A DNA stretch of 33,995 nucleotides from Paenibacillus chondroitinus NBRC 15376 (GCF_004000765.1 NZ_BILW01000054.1:1-33995), one strand, 5' to 3'; shown: positions 16,576 to 25,188, counted from the stretch's first letter. Numbers and translations are program-made. Notes: a model not told the origin generated them from the sequence alone.

Positions 16576-17526
16576 ATGCAGCATCAACTTCTCTTTCGTG
16601 AAGATCAAACCTTTACGATTACTCAATTTACAGATTTACATTGGATAGACGGCGGCACCCTCGATCAGAAGACGCGGAAGCTGATGGAAGATGTGCTGGA
16701 TGCAGAGAAGCCTGATCTGGTTGTATTTACAGGCGATGTTATCTACACCGGATACGTGAATCCCGGCAACCCTGGATGCGAACAGCCGCTGGAAGCATTT
16801 CGGGAAGCCGTCCACGCCGCAGAAACGCGCGGCATCCCCTGGGCGGTTGTATTCGGCAACCACGATACGGAAACGATCATTACGCGTGAAGACCTCATGC
16901 AAGCCGTGTTGAAACAACCGCATACCGTGACACAGCGCGGTCCGCGCGATATTCACGGCACAGGCAACTACGCGTTATCCATTCAAGGTGCTGATGGAGC
17001 AGCCGCTGCGGCCTTGTATTTTTTTGACTCGGGCAACCAATCCCCCGTGCCGCATATCCAAGGATACGATTGGATTCGCAGCAGCCAAATCGGTTGGTAT
17101 GTAGAAAACTCGAGAAAGCTTCAAGCAGAAAATGCTGAACAAACCTTGCCTGCACTGGCTTTCTTCCACATCCCGCTCCCGGAATATAAGCAAGTCTGGG
17201 ACACAGAAATCTGTTATGGCAGCAAGCATGAACCTGTGTGCTGCGCACCGGTTAACTCCGGCCTTTTCTCAGCTATGGTGGAAAGAGGCGATGTCATCGG
17301 CACCTTCTGCGGCCACGACCATATCAACGACTACCGTGGCAAGCTGCATGGCATTGAGCTTTGCTACGGTCGTGCCACCGGGTATAACACGTACGGCAAA
17401 GAAGGCTTTCCCCGCGGCGCGCGGATGATCCGGCTCCGCCAAGGAGAACGTAATTTCGAAACCTGGCTGCGTTTAGCCGATGGCACAGTTGTAAGCGAGC
17501 AAGCTGAGCATGCGCCAGGCGAATAA
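16576..17526 (+). CDS. calcineurin-like metallophosphoesterase
   Basis: A 316-aa cytoplasmic phosphoesterase of the calcineurin fold. All metal-binding blocks are present: TDLHW (Asp20, His22), TGDV (Asp54), FGNHDTE (Asn95, His96), FHIPLPEY (His198) and CGHDHIND (His247, His249). The layout resembles the DCR2-like phosphatase group found in bacilli and fungi. There is no signal peptide. GGAGGG lies 8 nt before the ATG. The gene is divergent from a DeoR-type repressor whose probable operator precedes it, so the substrate may be a phosphorylated sugar or glycerol compound; that is an inference from context only. A DMT exporter follows 29 bp later. Confidence 0.92.
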   Translation: MQHQLLFREDQTFTITQFTDLHWIDGGTLDQKTRKLMEDVLDAEKPDLVVFTGDVIYTGYVNPGNPGCEQPLEAFREAVHAAETRGIPWAVVFGNHDTETIITREDLMQAVLKQPHTVTQRGPRDIHGTGNYALSIQGADGAAAAALYFFDSGNQSPVPHIQGYDWIRSSQIGWYVENSRKLQAENAEQTLPALAFFHIPLPEYKQVWDTEICYGSKHEPVCCAPVNSGLFSAMVERGDVIGTFCGHDHINDYRGKLHGIELCYGRATGYNTYGKEGFPRGARMIRLRQGERNFETWLRLADGTVVSEQAEHAPGE

Positions 17527-17555
17527 TTTTACCGATTTTGTTTGGAGATGATGGC

Positions 17556-18416
17556 TTGGTTATCGTATCAATCTTACTTGTCATAGCTTCCGGCTTAACC
17601 CATGCCATTTGGAGCTTATTTACGAAAAGCAGCAATAATAAAAGCGTCTTCCTCTGGTCGATCATTATGGTGACCACCGTGGTTTTGCTTCCTTTTTTGA
17701 TCAGAGAATTATGGCTTCATCCTTTATCCTTATCTTCTTACGGGCTTCTGCTCTTGTCAGCGGCTTTTCAGAGCGTCTATGCGCTGCTCTTGGCACGCAC
17801 CTACAATATGGGCGATTTGTCTCAAATATATCCGATTATGCGGGGTACCAGCACCTTACTCATTCCTATTGTCGGCGTTTTGTTCCTTAGAGAATCCTTA
17901 TCCATCTACGGCTGGCTTGGGCTGCTCTTTATGGTCACTGGCTTCCTTGCACTAAGCGGCATTTTCACTGGCAAACGAAAAGGCATGACCTCGAGCGGGT
18001 CCATCAAACCATTTTTGATGGCCCTTTGCGTAGGTTTATGCACGACCTGCTACGTCTTCGTCGATAAGCTGAATTTACAGCATGTTTCGGCCATTTCCTT
18101 GCTCGAAGTGACGAATATCGGGTTCGTTGCTGCGCTGACGCCGATCGTCATCGCTTCCAAGCAGCTGCGGCTTGAGTGGAAGCTGAACACCCGCATTATT
18201 TTGCTCGGAGCCATCCTGAATCCGGGGTCTTATTTGTTGTTTTTATTCGCCATGAAATATGCGCCTGTCGCCCATATCTCACCGATTCGGGAGATTGGCA
18301 CCGTTTTTGCCACCATCTTGGGCATTGTCGTCCTCAAAGAAAAGCAAGGCAAGAAGCGGATCGCCTGCTCTATTCTCATCACGCTCGGTATTCTGCTCAT
18401 TGGATTCTTTGGTTGA
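17556..18416 (+). CDS. EamA/DMT-family transporter
   Basis: A 286-aa membrane protein with about ten hydrophobic segments in two EamA repeats, typical of drug/metabolite transporters. The first repeat opens ASGLTHAIWSLFTKSS and holds YPIMRGTSTLLIPIVGVLFLRES; the second ends HISPIREIGTVFATILGIVVLKE. Proline and glutamate at the ends of the fourth and ninth segments are family hallmarks. I chose TTG 17556, with GGAG 8 nt upstream; another in-frame TTG at 17538 has no ribosome site. It follows the phosphoesterase closely and may be co-transcribed. The tetR promoter overlaps its last codons. The substrate is unknown. Confidence 0.9.
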   Translation: MVIVSILLVIASGLTHAIWSLFTKSSNNKSVFLWSIIMVTTVVLLPFLIRELWLHPLSLSSYGLLLLSAAFQSVYALLLARTYNMGDLSQIYPIMRGTSTLLIPIVGVLFLRESLSIYGWLGLLFMVTGFLALSGIFTGKRKGMTSSGSIKPFLMALCVGLCTTCYVFVDKLNLQHVSAISLLEVTNIGFVAALTPIVIASKQLRLEWKLNTRIILLGAILNPGSYLLFLFAMKYAPVAHISPIREIGTVFATILGIVVLKEKQGKKRIACSILITLGILLIGFFG

Positions 18417-18441
18417 CTTTCTCATCGACGTCCTTTAAGAT
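18413..18441 (+). promoter_or_regulatory. sigma-A promoter of tetR
   Basis: TTGACT (18413-18418), a 17-nt spacer and TAAGAT (18436-18441) form a good promoter. The -35 box overlaps the stop codon of the DMT transporter gene. The TetR-type palindrome begins 3 bp after the -10 box. Confidence 0.6.
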
Positions 18442-18444
18442 AAA

Positions 18445-18462
18445 TGTCAGTGAGTACTGACA
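18445..18462. promoter_or_regulatory. TetR operator upstream of tetR
   Basis: TGTCAGT-GAGT-ACTGACA is a perfect 7-bp inverted repeat around a 4-bp centre (8 bp arms if the flanking A/T is counted). It differs by one central base from the site at 19096-19113. It overlaps the expected transcription start, which fits autorepression. Confidence 0.8.
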
Positions 18463-18484
18463 TTGTTTCGGAAGAGGGATGGCC

Positions 18485-19078
18485 ATGAACAGCACCAGCA
18501 GCAAGATTGGCAGCAGCGATCGACTGCTTTTATCCGCACTTAATTTGATTGCCGAAAAGGGCTACAACGGGGTAACCACACTAGAGATTGCCACCGCGGC
18601 AGGCCTCAGCGAGAAGACGTTATTCCGCCATTTCGGCAGTAAGCAGAAGCTGCTTGAGGCGGCTTATGACCGCTATCATTATGCGGAGGAAATGAAGAAG
18701 CTGTTCGCCGAAAAGCTGGTATGGGAGCTCGAAACCGACTTGCTGCTCATTACAAAAACCTATCACGAGATCATGAACCGCAATCGGAAAATGATTCAGA
18801 TCTCGCTCAAAGAAGACGGACAGCTGCCGGGATTCCGCGAGCGTACCCAGAAGCATCCACAGCAACTGCTGGAATTTCTAACCGAATATTTCACCACTAT
18901 GGCGGATCAAGGCAAAATCATCCCCGATAACCCGGAGCTTCACGCCTTCTCCTTCATGATGATGCAATTCGGCGCGTTCATGAATGATCTCGACAGCCGT
19001 ACGAATTACTCCCGTATCAGGTTAGAACCATTTGTGCATGAGAGTGTAAAAGTGTTTACTAGGGCATTGCAGCCCTAG
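18485..19078 (+). CDS. TetR/AcrR family transcriptional repressor
   Basis: A 197-aa TetR family regulator. The N-terminal DNA-binding domain (about residues 8-55) shows LLLSALNLIAEKGYNGVTT-type helix 1, LEIATAAGLSEKTLFRHFGS and KQKLLEAAYDR. The ligand-binding domain follows and resembles the C-terminal fold of multidrug-responsive members. I chose ATG 18485, because GAGGG lies 6 nt upstream; the ATG two codons earlier directly abuts the ribosome site. It is followed by an MFS exporter, and both genes are preceded by the same palindrome, so it should repress itself and the exporter until a drug-like ligand binds. The last codons are part of an intrinsic terminator. Confidence 0.94.
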   Translation: MNSTSSKIGSSDRLLLSALNLIAEKGYNGVTTLEIATAAGLSEKTLFRHFGSKQKLLEAAYDRYHYAEEMKKLFAEKLVWELETDLLLITKTYHEIMNRNRKMIQISLKEDGQLPGFRERTQKHPQQLLEFLTEYFTTMADQGKIIPDNPELHAFSFMMMQFGAFMNDLDSRTNYSRIRLEPFVHESVKVFTRALQP

Positions 19079-19085
19079 TTTTTTT
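19059..19085 (+). terminator. terminator overlapping the tetR stop codon
   Basis: CTAGGGC (19059-19065) pairs with GCCCTAG (19072-19078) around a 6-nt loop, and seven T residues follow. The stop codon TAG (19076-19078) is part of the stem. It separates tetR from the exporter gene, which has its own operator. Confidence 0.85.
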
Positions 19086-19095
19086 ATCCCCTATA

Positions 19096-19113
19096 TGTCA
19101 GTCAGTACTGACA
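19096..19113. promoter_or_regulatory. TetR operator upstream of the MFS exporter
   Basis: TGTCAGT-CAGT-ACTGACA has the same arms as the site upstream of tetR (18445-18462). A TATATG box overlaps its left edge (19092-19097), so binding should occlude the exporter promoter. Confidence 0.8.
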
Positions 19114-19147
19114 GTCATCCCAAACGAAAAAGGACGTGATCTTCCTG

Positions 19148-20608
19148 ATGATTAGCTCAGCCCCAACAACAGCAACAACAAAAACAGCAACAACTGTTCC
19201 TGCAGCCGGCACGCAGCCAAACAGCAACAAATTAATGCGTGTTCTCATGTTCACTTTAACGATTTCCATGATGACCGGCATCATGTTCAATATTGCCCTG
19301 CCAAAAATCAGCGAGCAATTCTCGCTCAGCCTCTCCCAAGTAAGCTGGCTGTCCTCCGCTTATATTCTCATCTACGCGATCGGCGCTGTTACTTACGGCA
19401 AGCTGGCTGACCGCTACACGCTGAAAAGCATCGTCACCTTCGGGCTTCTCCTGTTTGCGACCGGCTCACTGATCGGGCTGGCCTCGCAAACCTTCGCGAT
19501 GGCGCTCATCGGCCGCTGCCTGCAGGCCGCAGGAGCCGCCGTCATTCCCGCCATTGCGATGATCATCCCGCTGCGGTATTTCGCTCCCGAGCGTCGGGGC
19601 GCCGCGCTCGGCATGACAGCCGTTGGGCTCGCCTTCGGCAACGCGCTGGGCCCTGTCGTGGCGGCTTTGATCATCAGCACCGTCCATTGGCGGTGGCTGT
19701 TCGCGGTGCCGCTGCTGGTTCTGGCGGTACTCCCTTTGTACCGCCGCTATTTGCGCGAGGAGCAGCCGGGGAGCGGCGGCTCTTTTGATTGGCTTGGCGG
19801 GATCCTGCTCGCCGCGGCCATTGCTTTGCTTTTGATGAGCGTATCCAAAGGATTATGGCTTGCTCTTGGCGCGTTGCTCGCTTTGGCCTTCTTCCTTGTT
19901 CGTATCAACAAGGCGGCTGAGCCTTTTATTGCTCCGAAGCTATTTAGGAATGCCAAGTACACACTCGGGCTTACGATTTCCTTCCTTGTGAACGGCACCT
20001 GCTGCTCCCTTTACGTGCTTAGCCCACTGCTGTTCGCCAACGTTCACAAGCTGCCTTCCATTTGGATCGGCTTCATGATGATCCCGGCCGCCGCTGCGGC
20101 CGCTATATTCGGGCGCAAAGGCGGGAAACTTGCAGATGCCAAAGGCAACTCCTTCGTCGCTTATCTGGCCGCCGGCTTATTGGTGGGCTGCTTCCTGCTG
20201 CTCTCCACTTTCACAGGCAGCTCTCCGCTGCTCATTGCCGGTTTCCTGATTCTCGGCAACGTGGGGCAGTCCTTCCTGGTCATCGCCGTTTCCAACTCCG
20301 TGTCCAGAACGTTGCAGGCAGATCAGGTTGGCGTCGGCATGGGCATGCTCGCCATGATCAACTTCATTGCGCAAGGCATTGCAATTGGCGTCTACAGCAA
20401 AGCCGTTGATCTGGGCAGTGTTTCGAGCTGGAATCCGCTGTACCGTTATTCCTTCGGCTTTGTTTTTAGCAATATTAGTCTCGTGCTTGCAGGCCTATCG
20501 TTTGTGATTTGGGTTGTATTTTACATTGTGTTTGGTAGGGCACGTGAAGGGGATAAAACAAGGCAAGCGGCTGGTGCTTCAAGTACTCCGAGGTCTGTTT
20601 CTGCTTAG
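19148..20608 (+). CDS. MFS drug exporter (DHA2-like)
   Basis: A 486-aa major facilitator superfamily exporter with about fourteen hydrophobic segments, as in the EmrB/QacA (DHA2) group. After a Thr/Ala-rich N-terminal tail come the first segment (MRVLMFTLTISMMTGIMFN), motif A (YGKLADRYTLK) and the antiporter motif C region (VGLAFGNALGPVVAALI). The ATG at 19148 has AAGGA 13 nt upstream, which is long; a GTG at 19136 is too close to it, so the start is uncertain. The TetR-type palindrome upstream suggests induction by a compound sensed by the neighbouring repressor. The substrate is unknown. Confidence 0.93.
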   Translation: MISSAPTTATTKTATTVPAAGTQPNSNKLMRVLMFTLTISMMTGIMFNIALPKISEQFSLSLSQVSWLSSAYILIYAIGAVTYGKLADRYTLKSIVTFGLLLFATGSLIGLASQTFAMALIGRCLQAAGAAVIPAIAMIIPLRYFAPERRGAALGMTAVGLAFGNALGPVVAALIISTVHWRWLFAVPLLVLAVLPLYRRYLREEQPGSGGSFDWLGGILLAAAIALLLMSVSKGLWLALGALLALAFFLVRINKAAEPFIAPKLFRNAKYTLGLTISFLVNGTCCSLYVLSPLLFANVHKLPSIWIGFMMIPAAAAAAIFGRKGGKLADAKGNSFVAYLAAGLLVGCFLLLSTFTGSSPLLIAGFLILGNVGQSFLVIAVSNSVSRTLQADQVGVGMGMLAMINFIAQGIAIGVYSKAVDLGSVSSWNPLYRYSFGFVFSNISLVLAGLSFVIWVVFYIVFGRAREGDKTRQAAGASSTPRSVSA

Positions 20609-20900
20609 ATTGACCAAGGTATCTCGGCTGATGGAGGTTCTGCAGTTATTCTGCTAACAGCCACTTTGCAGCACGGATTAGCGGTAGATTTTCCATCTAT
20701 TGCTTCAATGAATTGGAACCTCAGTTCCTTTGGTTGCTGAAGATGTGCTGAGCCTTTTTTAAAATAGCTATTTCCTCCCGAAGATCTGCATTTTCCCGTT
20801 CTATTTTTTTGAGTTCTTGCTCCATTTCTTGCTCCAGTTGACGGACCATATCCGGGTTTGCCAAGATCTCTTTGTCAAACTTCAGTCGTTTATCTCCCAT
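20605..20900 (-). pseudogene. IS3-family transposase remnant (orfA tail plus orfB start)
   Basis: A 59-codon frame (20900-20721) ends with a leucine-zipper region ENADLREEIAILKKAQHIF, as at the C-terminus of IS3-family OrfA. It contains the A-AAA-AAG slippery heptamer (plus-strand CTTTTTT, 20754-20760) used for -1 frameshifting in this family. In the -1 frame, LRFQFIEA and, degenerate, CKV-VSR resemble the OrfB N-terminus; a stop follows at 20605. The catalytic DDE part is absent, as is the helix-turn-helix of OrfA, so it is a relic. The short frame nevertheless keeps a ribosome site (GAGGTG, 7 nt spacing) and a promoter. Confidence 0.65.
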
Positions 20901-20930
20901 TTCCGTGCACCTCTCTTTCTTGTTAAGACC

Positions 20931-20958
20931 ATTATAGATCTTTTTAACATCTTGTCCA
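20931..20958 (-). promoter_or_regulatory. promoter of the 59-codon IS3-derived frame
   Basis: On the minus strand TGGACA (20958-20953), a 16-nt spacer and TATAAT (20936-20931) match the vegetative consensus closely. It lies about 30 bp before the ATG at 20900 and just after the terminator of the contractile-injection operon. Confidence 0.5.
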
Positions 20959-20983
20959 TTTTTAGTTCTAGTTGCCGTTGCTC

Positions 20984-21014
20984 AAAAAAAACAAGGACCT
21001 CCCATAAGAGGTCC
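20984..21014 (-). terminator. terminator of the contractile injection system operon
   Basis: GGACCTC (20995-21001) and GAGGTCC (21008-21014) form a 7-bp stem with a 6-nt loop; on the minus strand TTG and a run of eight T residues follow. It begins 13 bp after the last stop codon of the operon. Confidence 0.88.
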
Positions 21015-21027
21015 CTGTCTTATCTCA

Positions 21028-22713
21028 TTACTCCGTGCCGCTCCCAGCCGAAGCCGCTTCCCGCATCGCGGACAGTGCCTGGTCCAACGAGTCACTCCCC
21101 GCCGAAGCGGAAACCGCGGTCGCCATCTCAGCGCTGTACGCCCACCAGCGCACGCGCACATTCGACGGCTCGGAGGTTTGCTGCACCTTCACACCGATCC
21201 GGAAGGTACCCTTCTGCGGATAGGCGATCGTGCCGATCTTCACTTCCGGCGCGTCCGGCTCAAATTCCGTGCCTTTGAACACATCGGACGCTCCGCCATA
21301 CACGCGCTCCCCGCTGGACAGGATGTCGGAGAAAGCATCCTCACTGCTCTCTTCCAAGCTCGTGATGATCAGAACGTTGCCCTCACCAAGTCCGTGCGCA
21401 ATCTCGCCGGAGAAAAAGCTTTTCGTCGCTTTCCCGAACGGCGACACCGCAATCTTCGTGAACGGCTCCACCGGAATGTCCACGACACCGCTCACGATGC
21501 CGGCAATGCCGCTTCCGCCACCAGCCGGAATCCCCAAATCAAACGAAAGCTCGCTAATCGCTTTATTGAAATTGACTTTAAACTCCGGCGGCTGCCCCGG
21601 CGCCAATGTTTTCACTTTGGACTTCGTCACAAACTGGCCGGATGCTTCATCGCGGTATTCGCTCGTTCTGGCAAGTCGGTACATCACCGATGAGTTGTAC
21701 ACATACTCGTTAAACGGCACTTGCTCAACACTTTCAATGACATAAGTCGGCCCCACTTGAATGAGGCAGATTTTGGCCAAATAAATGCAAGGCTCCGAAG
21801 GTGCCTCCAAGGAGGCTTCCAACGATTGTTTCACAAAATCCGTCATCAATCGTTCACGAACGGCATCGCCGATAATTTGAATTTCACCGACGGATTGCGC
21901 CTGCAGCTCAAGCTGCTTGTCGTCCAGCTTAAATACAGCCGTGCTCGTCTGCACACCGACTGTCGCCTTCACGCCTACCGTACTGTCCGCCCGCAGAAGC
22001 ACGCTCATTTCGTACTCGCTCTCTTGCACATCCTGCGGCTCTTCGAACAAGATTGAATTGCCGTCAATCGCTTCAACACGATCAGCTGCCAGCTCGTATT
22101 GGAAAGAAATCCGCCCAACGCGCAGCGTCTTCTCAAAACGCAGCTTCATCTCAAACAACTGACCCGGATTCACATAGCGAGGTGTCGTTTGAAGCACACG
22201 CACATGCGCGTCCTGGTAGAGTACAATCGTTTGGTCCGTCAAATTCGCCAAAGGCAGCTTTGAAGGTTCAGGCGCATCCTCACGAATAAATAGCCGGTAG
22301 CTCTCCAGCACGCGGTTATAATCATTGATTTCATCCGAACGAACGGAAGAATTGGCTACGGCGTGAACGGGCTCTTTTTCCTTTTCATCATAAGCAATGC
22401 AGAGGTATACGTTCTTCGCGTATTCGTTGTTGCTGAACCCATCCATCATCGAAAGCTTCAATGTCATGGGGGAAGGGACGACAATTTCCCGGCCAAGCGC
22501 ATCGATGGCGGCTCCCATTTCAACCGAAACCGACTTCTCATCCACAGCGACGACTTGCAGGCCTGTTAGCACACCAGACCCATGCAGGAGACGATTCATC
22601 ATTCTGCGCTTGTCATTGAAATACTTTTGCTCGGACTCAAAATCCCTGACCGTCAGCAGCTTTCCATAGAAATACCGATTGCGCTCAAACGGGTAATAGC
22701 GTGTTTTTTTCAT
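21028..22713 (-). CDS. conserved contractile-injection-cluster protein, terminal gene
   Basis: A 561-aa protein of unknown structure and role. The N-terminal part has a pattern that I know from phage-tail-like injection clusters of Gram-positive bacteria: RNRYFYGKLLTVRDFESEQ, then KRRMMNRLLHGSGVLTGLQV and AAIDALGREIVVP (about residues 12-82). The rest looks like beta-rich repeats, and the last 40 residues are Ala/Ser-rich and of low complexity. It has no signal peptide or membrane segment. I chose ATG 22713, with AGGGG 6 nt upstream, over 22734. It is the last gene of the operon, 33 bp after the propeller-tail gene. A fibre, baseplate-plate or cargo-adaptor role is possible but unproven. Confidence 0.85.
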   Translation of the reverse strand: MKKTRYYPFERNRYFYGKLLTVRDFESEQKYFNDKRRMMNRLLHGSGVLTGLQVVAVDEKSVSVEMGAAIDALGREIVVPSPMTLKLSMMDGFSNNEYAKNVYLCIAYDEKEKEPVHAVANSSVRSDEINDYNRVLESYRLFIREDAPEPSKLPLANLTDQTIVLYQDAHVRVLQTTPRYVNPGQLFEMKLRFEKTLRVGRISFQYELAADRVEAIDGNSILFEEPQDVQESEYEMSVLLRADSTVGVKATVGVQTSTAVFKLDDKQLELQAQSVGEIQIIGDAVRERLMTDFVKQSLEASLEAPSEPCIYLAKICLIQVGPTYVIESVEQVPFNEYVYNSSVMYRLARTSEYRDEASGQFVTKSKVKTLAPGQPPEFKVNFNKAISELSFDLGIPAGGGSGIAGIVSGVVDIPVEPFTKIAVSPFGKATKSFFSGEIAHGLGEGNVLIITSLEESSEDAFSDILSSGERVYGGASDVFKGTEFEPDAPEVKIGTIAYPQKGTFRIGVKVQQTSEPSNVRVRWWAYSAEMATAVSASAGSDSLDQALSAMREAASAGSGTE

Positions 22714-22746
22714 AAGTATCCCCTCACCTTCCAAGGCTCATTTCGT

Positions 22747-24861
22747 TTATTCGATTTCGGAATCCAGTTCCAACCTGGTATGTATATCCATGCGTTTATC
22801 GCGATCCACATCGATCAGCACCGTATTGTAAGGCATCGAGGAACGCTGGTCGAGCGTTAATAACGTAGGCTCAGATAAGTAAGTGTTAATTCCCAGATAC
22901 GTATGCATATCCGCGTACATCCACGGTTGCAGCAAGATCAGTTTGCCTTCGGTATAGGCAGGCTTTTGATCTTCGATGATTTGTTCGATCGTGAGCCGCT
23001 GTGCGTCGGTACGCACCACTTCGGGCTTCAGCATAATGCAGAAGCAGTAAGGATTATCCCCGTATAATTGGGCAAAAAGCTGCCGCAGCTCCGAAGTCTC
23101 CTGCATCTGCTTGAATTGAAAATATTCCAGCAAAAAGGGTTCCGTGCCTGTATAAATCTTCAGCATATTTATCAAACCCTCGCGAGTCCCGCGCAATTTA
23201 TACAGCTCAGGCGCCTGCTTCATCAATTCCCTCAGCTTCTTCTCGCCCCATGCTTCATGATCGGTGATCGCCAGCCATCGGCCCAGCCATTCGAGATAAG
23301 TGCCCGTTACCGCATCCGGATCAAAATGAGCGGAAATATGGTCGATTTTATCCTCCATATCATCAAAAAACGTGCTGAACATCGCCAGAAAACGTTCCAG
23401 AAAAGGGCTGTGCTCCTCATCCTGCTGATAAATCGGCGGCAGATAGTCAATCAACGACGTTCTTGGGTAGTAAACGCGCAGCTTCCGAATGTACGGCGAC
23501 TTTTGCTCGCTGCCGATCAATTCCATTTTGAACCAGAGATAACGGCCCCTCGCATTCAGCAGCGCATCTTTCGGATTGAGAATCGGCTCTGACCACAAAT
23601 CGCGGGTAGCTGCGAGTTTTTCGCGCACTCCAATATCTGGATCCGTCAGGTAGCTTGTATAATTTACGTAGTCGCCATCTACCAACCCTTCACTTTCATC
23701 TGAGGCAAAATAGGAAAAGCGAACCTGCGTCTCCTCCGGAATGTCGGCTTCCAGTCGTATTTTGTGCCACTGTGTTTCGGTTTCCGTCGTATCCAGATCT
23801 CCCGATAAATAAACCGCCTCCGGCAGTTGAGTCCCCTCAAGCAGCATCGTCCGGGCCCGAAGATCAAGCAAGCTAATCTGACCGCTGATCCGGTCAAACA
23901 CATACAGCCGATTTCGGCTGTCGTGCATCAACGTATCAACTCGACCGCGGAAGTTTGTAACTTTATCGAAGAACTCACCGTTTCCGCGATATTTGAGAAT
24001 AAACCGCTCGGTAACTCCCTCTAGTTGTGCGTATCCGCTGTCTCCTATATAGAGATTATGATTCGTATCAATGGAAATGCCAGAAAAGCGCCCTTCCTGC
24101 TCCAGTTTAAAATGCAGCGGCTCCCGGCCATCCTCATGGAATACCGTAACGGTTCTGAGGTGCGCATCCAATAAAGCCAAAGTGCCGTCTGCCGCAGCAG
24201 TGAAATACCGTCCCTTCAAGGCAGTAAGTTCAACCGCCTCTTCCATGCGGTGCATGTCATGCTCATATACGCGCACAACCTCGCCGGCCGAGCTCCACTG
24301 AAGGATGCCAATCCTGCCGCCCTTAGGAACTTCCGGACTTCCATTCATACCAACCGCAATATCCAATGGAACTGTCGTATAAAATGTATGTTTCGTCGCT
24401 AATTTGGAATTGACTGAGAGTGGAAACAGCTCCAGCCCCTGCCACGCATCAACCGCCCACATGGTCTGACCATTGGAGAGGGAATATACAGCAATCCTTC
24501 TTTCCGTTGCTTGCTCACTGTCTGCAATGACCAGAAGATCCGCCATGGAAGCCAGCTTCGCCTTATGGCTGAACAGCCCATGCCCGTGCCGGAATAATGA
24601 CTCAAGATGGCGGCTTTGATCATCGTAGATCCACACATTCGCGGCCTCATCCAGCAGAATCAGCTTCCTTCCAGCGCCAACCGTCATTTCATGAATCGGG
24701 TGTATGCCTTCCAACTCGTCTGTGCGAACGATGCGATGAATGCTGTACTTCTCTGTTTGCCGTATCGAAAAGCCCTTCTCCTGCATGTCGATGTTGGCTT
24801 CATAGCCCTGCTCCCAATCGAGCGGTTTGTTTAATGAAAAAAACGTTTGACCATCCTGCAT
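22747..24861 (-). CDS. beta-propeller fused to P2-I-like phage tail domain
   Basis: A 704-aa baseplate protein with two parts. Residues about 50-350 are a run of blades with NHL/SMP-30-like repeats (for example GISIDTNHNLYIGDSGYAQ and DTLMHDSRNRLYVFDRISGQ); about 355-465 is a beta-sandwich linker. Residues about 468-590 are the phage-tail domain typical of this cluster type (TIGR02242/P2 gpI-like): IDYLPPIYQQ, FLERFLAMFSTFFDDMEDKI, TYLEWLGRWLAI and ELYKLRGTREGLINMLKIYT. GAGGTG lies 7 nt before the ATG. A propeller of this kind could face outward and bind a target or carbohydrate. It follows a 372-bp non-coding gap in the operon. Confidence 0.9.
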   Translation of the reverse strand: MQDGQTFFSLNKPLDWEQGYEANIDMQEKGFSIRQTEKYSIHRIVRTDELEGIHPIHEMTVGAGRKLILLDEAANVWIYDDQSRHLESLFRHGHGLFSHKAKLASMADLLVIADSEQATERRIAVYSLSNGQTMWAVDAWQGLELFPLSVNSKLATKHTFYTTVPLDIAVGMNGSPEVPKGGRIGILQWSSAGEVVRVYEHDMHRMEEAVELTALKGRYFTAAADGTLALLDAHLRTVTVFHEDGREPLHFKLEQEGRFSGISIDTNHNLYIGDSGYAQLEGVTERFILKYRGNGEFFDKVTNFRGRVDTLMHDSRNRLYVFDRISGQISLLDLRARTMLLEGTQLPEAVYLSGDLDTTETETQWHKIRLEADIPEETQVRFSYFASDESEGLVDGDYVNYTSYLTDPDIGVREKLAATRDLWSEPILNPKDALLNARGRYLWFKMELIGSEQKSPYIRKLRVYYPRTSLIDYLPPIYQQDEEHSPFLERFLAMFSTFFDDMEDKIDHISAHFDPDAVTGTYLEWLGRWLAITDHEAWGEKKLRELMKQAPELYKLRGTREGLINMLKIYTGTEPFLLEYFQFKQMQETSELRQLFAQLYGDNPYCFCIMLKPEVVRTDAQRLTIEQIIEDQKPAYTEGKLILLQPWMYADMHTYLGINTYLSEPTLLTLDQRSSMPYNTVLIDVDRDKRMDIHTRLELDSEIE

Positions 24862-24946
24862 CGTCCGTCACCTCTTTTCTGTCGTATGCTGTACCCATTA
24901 CTATCTCAACCCTGCACTACCTCAAGCCTCCGCACACGGTGTGAAA

Positions 24947-25126
24947 GGGAACTAGGGTACGCTATTCCCCTCATTCTGGACCCGTCCCGCCAATAAAGGG
25001 AACTACAGACCGCTATTTGTCCGCTGCTGCTCGATTTAACCCGATCTGGGTCAACATAGAGCCCTGTAGTTCCGCTAACCGGCCCATTTCGCAGTAAATC
25101 GCTTAAATAAGGGATCATAGTTCCCT
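24947..25126. repeat. interspersed GGAACTA-type intergenic repeats, right cluster
   Basis: The gap 24862-25233 in the injection-system operon holds four copies of the core: GGGAACTA at 24947-24954 and 24998-25005, and inverted TAGTTCC(C/G) at 25067-25074 and 25118-25125. Most copies continue with 8-10 bp and a TAT box. CCCTGTAGTTCCGCT (25062-25076) recurs exactly at 18-32. Apart from these and one short reading frame (25075-25188), I see nothing else in the gap. Confidence 0.7.
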
Positions 25127-25188
25127 CTCAGCGTCCGCCTGTACTGCTCATACACATGGCACATATATTTGCTCATCTCATGTAACAT
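25075..25188 (-). CDS. possible small ORF in the operon gap (37 codons)
   Basis: An ATG at 25188 has GGGAG 8 nt upstream and opens a 37-codon frame ending TAKWAG. It starts with MLHEMSKYMCHVYEQYRRTL and continues into the intergenic repeat. It resembles nothing that I recognise and could be an accident of the repeat. It lies between two baseplate genes. Confidence 0.2.
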   Translation of the reverse strand: MLHEMSKYMCHVYEQYRRTLRGNYDPLFKRFTAKWAG

